Shown piece after piece: positions 61,724 to 64,000 of a stretch of 64,000 bases of DNA. A program made the position numbers and the translations under genes. This stretch comes from Limoniibacter endophyticus. Lineage in GTDB: Bacteria; Pseudomonadota; Alphaproteobacteria; Rhizobiales; Rhizobiaceae. Numbering within the stretch: position 1 is the stretch's first letter; each line of letters opens with the position of its first letter. The DNA lies in assembly GCF_014652835.1 (NCBI RefSeq), contig NZ_BMZO01000012.1, forward strand, positions 1 to 64,000. The letters are read 5' to 3'. The notes below the pieces were generated by a model. It ran no database searches. It was given only the letters and a program-made list of their open reading frames with translations, and was not told the origin of the DNA.

Positions 61724-63571
61724 ATGAGCGATGTTAGCTATAATGAACGTTTGCAGCGAAGTGCTTCCTATCTGCGCTTCTTTGTCATCATCGCTGTTCT
61801 CGCCACGCTAGCCGTCTCCCTTTTTGCTGTGCATCTGGGGCGGTCGACGGCGCTGGCAGACATGCAGGCGCAAGCTCGGACGGATACGACGCTTAAGATC
61901 GCGCTCCTGCGGGCGGTTCTCGAGCGGTCCGGCATATTGCCGCAGGTCTTGGCGCGTGATCCCGACCTGCGTTTGACGCTGAAAAGCCAAAGAGCTGTCG
62001 ATTTTCGCAAACTGAACGAGAAGCTGGAACTCGTGGCGCGCGAAACCGGTGCGGCCGTTATCTATGCCGTGCGCGTGGATGGGCTGGCGGTTGCCGCCAG
62101 CAACTGGCGCGAGCCGGACAGTTTTGTCGGCAATGATTATAGCTTTCGCGCTTATTTTTACGACGCGATGAAAAGCGGCGCAGGCAAGCACTACGCGCTC
62201 GGCACAGTCAGCCGTCGGCCCGGTCTTTATGTCTCGCGTCGCATTGATGATCTCGATGGCACTCCTCTTGGTGCCATCGTTGTCAAGCTCGAGTTCGACC
62301 AGTTGGAACGCGATTGGGCAAGCTCCGGCAATCTGACTTTTATCACAGACGAAAAGGGCGTCGTTCTGGTTACCAGCAATTCCTCATTGCGCTTTCGCGC
62401 GATGAAGGCGCTTTCCGAACAGGAGCGAGAGACGTTGCGGGCGAGCCTGCAATTCGGCGACGCATCACTCGAACAGCTTGATATCCGGCAAAGGCAGCCG
62501 CTTGGTCCTGAAGAGAATCTGGTTTCCGCCGGCGAACCCATTGGAAAAATGAGCGAGACTTATCTCGATTTGCAGATGCCGGTTGAAGGAACGGGCTGGA
62601 CGATCAACTACCTTGCGCCCGTCTCCGAAGCGATCGCAAAGGGCATACGCGAGTGGCTTTTGCTCTCTCTTGCCGCGCTTTTCCCGGTTCTCGCTGGAAG
62701 CGGCTTTTATCTGCGCAAGCGACACGCTGCCGATTTGCGCCTGATCGCGGAGCAGGAGGCGCGCGATGCGCTCGAACGCCGTGTGGAAGAGCGAACCAGC
62801 GATCTGAAGGCCGCGCATGGCCGCCTTGAAGCGGAGATAGAAGAGCATCGGGAAACGGAGCGGAAGCTTCAGGCAGTGCAACAGGAGCTGGTGAGCGCTA
62901 ATCGCCTCGCCATTCTAGGACAGGTGGTCGCGGGTGTCGCGCATGAGGTTAATCAGCCGCTCGCGACCATTCGTACCTATGCCGACAATGCCCTCTCTTT
63001 TTTATCCATCGGGCGTGCCGAGGACGCCTGCCAGAACTTGACAACCATCGCCTCGCTTACAGAGCGGATCGCCCGCATCACACAGGAACTCAGAAACTTT
63101 GCGCGAAAGGGCAAGGGAAGCGACAAGTCAGAAGCCATTCCTGTGGGGGAAATCATCGACGGCGCACTTATGCTTTTACGCGCACGCTTTCGTACCCGGA
63201 TGGAGGCATTGGAGATCGAATGGCCATCCTCGGACATGCGCGTTATGGGAAGTCGGATCCGTCTGGAGCAGGTATTAATCAATCTGCTGCAGAACGCTTT
63301 CGAAGCGATAGGAGAGCGCAGCGATGGAGAAGTTCGTGTTTACGCCGAGGTGAGAGAGGGCAGGGTGCACATCGTGGTGCATGATAATGGCGTTGGTCTG
63401 TCGCCCATGATCCGTGCGGGCCTGTTTACGCCATTCAATACCTCGAAAGAGCAGGGCCTTGGCCTGGGACTTGTCATTTCGCGCGAAATAATCACCGAAC
63501 ATGGCGGCACATTGTCGCTGGATAGTGATGAAGCTGGGACGCGCGCAACGATAATTGTGGAGAGAATTTAG
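61724..63571 (+). CDS. dctB: C4-dicarboxylate sensor kinase DctB
   Basis: The 615-residue sensor has two membrane segments (FFVIIAVLATLAVSLFAV near 18-35 and LLLSLAALFPVLAGSGFYLR near 310) flanking a large periplasmic double-PAS domain (RVDGLAVAASNWREPDSFVG, YFYDAMKSGAGKHYALGTVS) that binds dicarboxylates. A coiled coil leads to HisKA with AGVAHEVNQPLATIRTYADN (His407) and HATPase (INLLQNAFEAIGE, GLGLGLVISREI). The ATG at 61724 gives a length close to Sinorhizobium DctB; the open frame begins at 61568, but that part covers the dctA promoter. dctD follows 2 bases after the stop. Confidence 0.94.
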   Translation: MSDVSYNERLQRSASYLRFFVIIAVLATLAVSLFAVHLGRSTALADMQAQARTDTTLKIALLRAVLERSGILPQVLARDPDLRLTLKSQRAVDFRKLNEKLELVARETGAAVIYAVRVDGLAVAASNWREPDSFVGNDYSFRAYFYDAMKSGAGKHYALGTVSRRPGLYVSRRIDDLDGTPLGAIVVKLEFDQLERDWASSGNLTFITDEKGVVLVTSNSSLRFRAMKALSEQERETLRASLQFGDASLEQLDIRQRQPLGPEENLVSAGEPIGKMSETYLDLQMPVEGTGWTINYLAPVSEAIAKGIREWLLLSLAALFPVLAGSGFYLRKRHAADLRLIAEQEARDALERRVEERTSDLKAAHGRLEAEIEEHRETERKLQAVQQELVSANRLAILGQVVAGVAHEVNQPLATIRTYADNALSFLSIGRAEDACQNLTTIASLTERIARITQELRNFARKGKGSDKSEAIPVGEIIDGALMLLRARFRTRMEALEIEWPSSDMRVMGSRIRLEQVLINLLQNAFEAIGERSDGEVRVYAEVREGRVHIVVHDNGVGLSPMIRAGLFTPFNTSKEQGLGLGLVISREIITEHGGTLSLDSDEAGTRATIIVERI

Positions 63572-63573
63572 GC

Positions 63574-64000
63574 ATGATGACAGATGTCCTTCTTGTCGAC
63601 GACGATCGCGATCTATCCGCTGCTATCGCGCAGTCACTGGAAATTGCCGGTCTTTCCGTTCAGCGTGCTGGGAGTGCCAATCAGGCCCGCACTTTGCTCG
63701 ATGAGAATTTCTCGGGCGTGGTCGTCTCCGACGTGCGTATGCCTGGTATGGATGGGCTGGAATTTCTCGATCTCCTACATGCGATGGATGCGGATTTGCC
63801 TGTTGTGCTGATGACTGGCCATGGCGATATTCCCATGGCCGTGCGCGCCATGCAGACGGGTGCCTATGATTTCATTACCAAGCCCTTCGCTACGGAACAG
63901 CTTGTGACCAGCATCCGCCGTGCACTTGAAAAGCGCCGTCTTGTCATAGAAAACCGCGATCTGCGGGCTCGATCCCTTCAGGCTGGCGACAGCGCGCCGC
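63574..64000 (+). CDS. dctD: C4-dicarboxylate response regulator DctD (partial, cut by window edge)
   Basis: The frame begins at tandem ATGs (63574, 63577) just after dctB and is open to the window end, covering 142 residues. It encodes a receiver domain with VLLVDDDRDLSAAIAQSLEI (acidic pair), phospho-acceptor Asp53 (VVVSDVRMPGMDG), Thr in LMTGHGDIPMAV and Lys103 (DFITKPFATEQL). This is followed by the linker helix of NtrC-type activators (IRRALEKRRLVIENRDLR). The sigma-54 ATPase and DNA-binding domains lie beyond the edge. It should activate dctA through the sites at 61664-61716. Confidence 0.93.
   Translation, partial: MMTDVLLVDDDRDLSAAIAQSLEIAGLSVQRAGSANQARTLLDENFSGVVVSDVRMPGMDGLEFLDLLHAMDADLPVVLMTGHGDIPMAVRAMQTGAYDFITKPFATEQLVTSIRRALEKRRLVIENRDLRARSLQAGDSAP

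Overview
The window reads as a chromosomal segment from an alphaproteobacterium of the Brucella/Ochrobactrum group (Hyphomicrobiales). The signs are the order lptC-lptA-lptB ... rpoN-hpf-ptsN, an 5-aminolevulinate synthase-type hemA, a PrlS/PrlR-like sensor pair, a DctA/DctBD dicarboxylate system with a sigma-54 promoter, an AztD-type zinc chaperone and alphaproteobacterial initiator tRNA. Gene density is high. There are no rRNA genes, CRISPR arrays or recognisable insertion sequences. The only stretch that looks foreign is the AT-rich glycosyltransferase gene beside the initiator tRNA at the left end.

Layout. 0-1.6 kb: tRNA-fMet and the AT-rich glycosyltransferase gene. 1.6-4.4 kb: ptsN, hpf and rpoN on the minus strand. 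4.5-7.9 kb: a glyoxylate-shunt module (a short-chain-acyl-CoA-type XRE regulator divergent from isocitrate lyase, plus an unannotated 59-residue protein) that separates rpoN from the LPS-transport genes lptB-lptA-lptC (7.9-10 kb). 10.3-17.7 kb, mostly plus strand: sppA, ihfB, a LapA-domain protein, two RNA methyltransferases, lspA and an orphan hybrid histidine kinase. 17.8-23.2 kb: a dppABCDF peptide transporter with a hairpin terminator after dppA. 23.5-30.6 kb: a DUF924 protein, fadD, divergent znuA and aztD sharing two Zur-like boxes, and a HAD phosphatase with pgi. 30.8-38.9 kb: a MocR regulator, CoxG-like protein, Mrp, a FAD oxidoreductase, a persulfide-dioxygenase-like hydrolase, a BadF-type kinase with fpr, and pncA. 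38.9-43.5 kb: a complete livFGMHK-type branched-chain amino-acid/amide ABC transporter. 43.6-48.9 kb: pncB coupled to an unknown membrane protein, a MATE exporter and gshB. 48.9-52 kb: comM, pyrD and a DUF952 protein. 52-57.3 kb: PrlR and PrlS in convergent orientation around a 393-base gap rich in inverted repeats, with mscL divergent from prlS. 57.3-60.1 kb: hemA, a histone-deacetylase-family protein, a small membrane protein and tRNA-Gly(CCC). 60.1-64 kb: dctA divergent from dctB-dctD, which runs off the right edge.

The genes suggest a cell living on organic acids, fatty acids, peptides and amino acids (aceA, fadD, dpp, liv, dct), with NAD salvage (pncA, pncB), zinc scavenging (znuA/aztD) and osmotic/ionic sensing (prlSR, mscL). 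Several cis elements are visible: an acyl-CoA-regulator-like operator at aceA, paired Zur-like boxes, an 18-bp palindrome before pncB, a hairpin over the comM ribosome-binding site, and a sigma-54 promoter with DctD-like sites at dctA. Start codons were adjusted where a better ribosome-binding site or a stop/start overlap was visible. All functions are inferred from sequence motifs without database searches.
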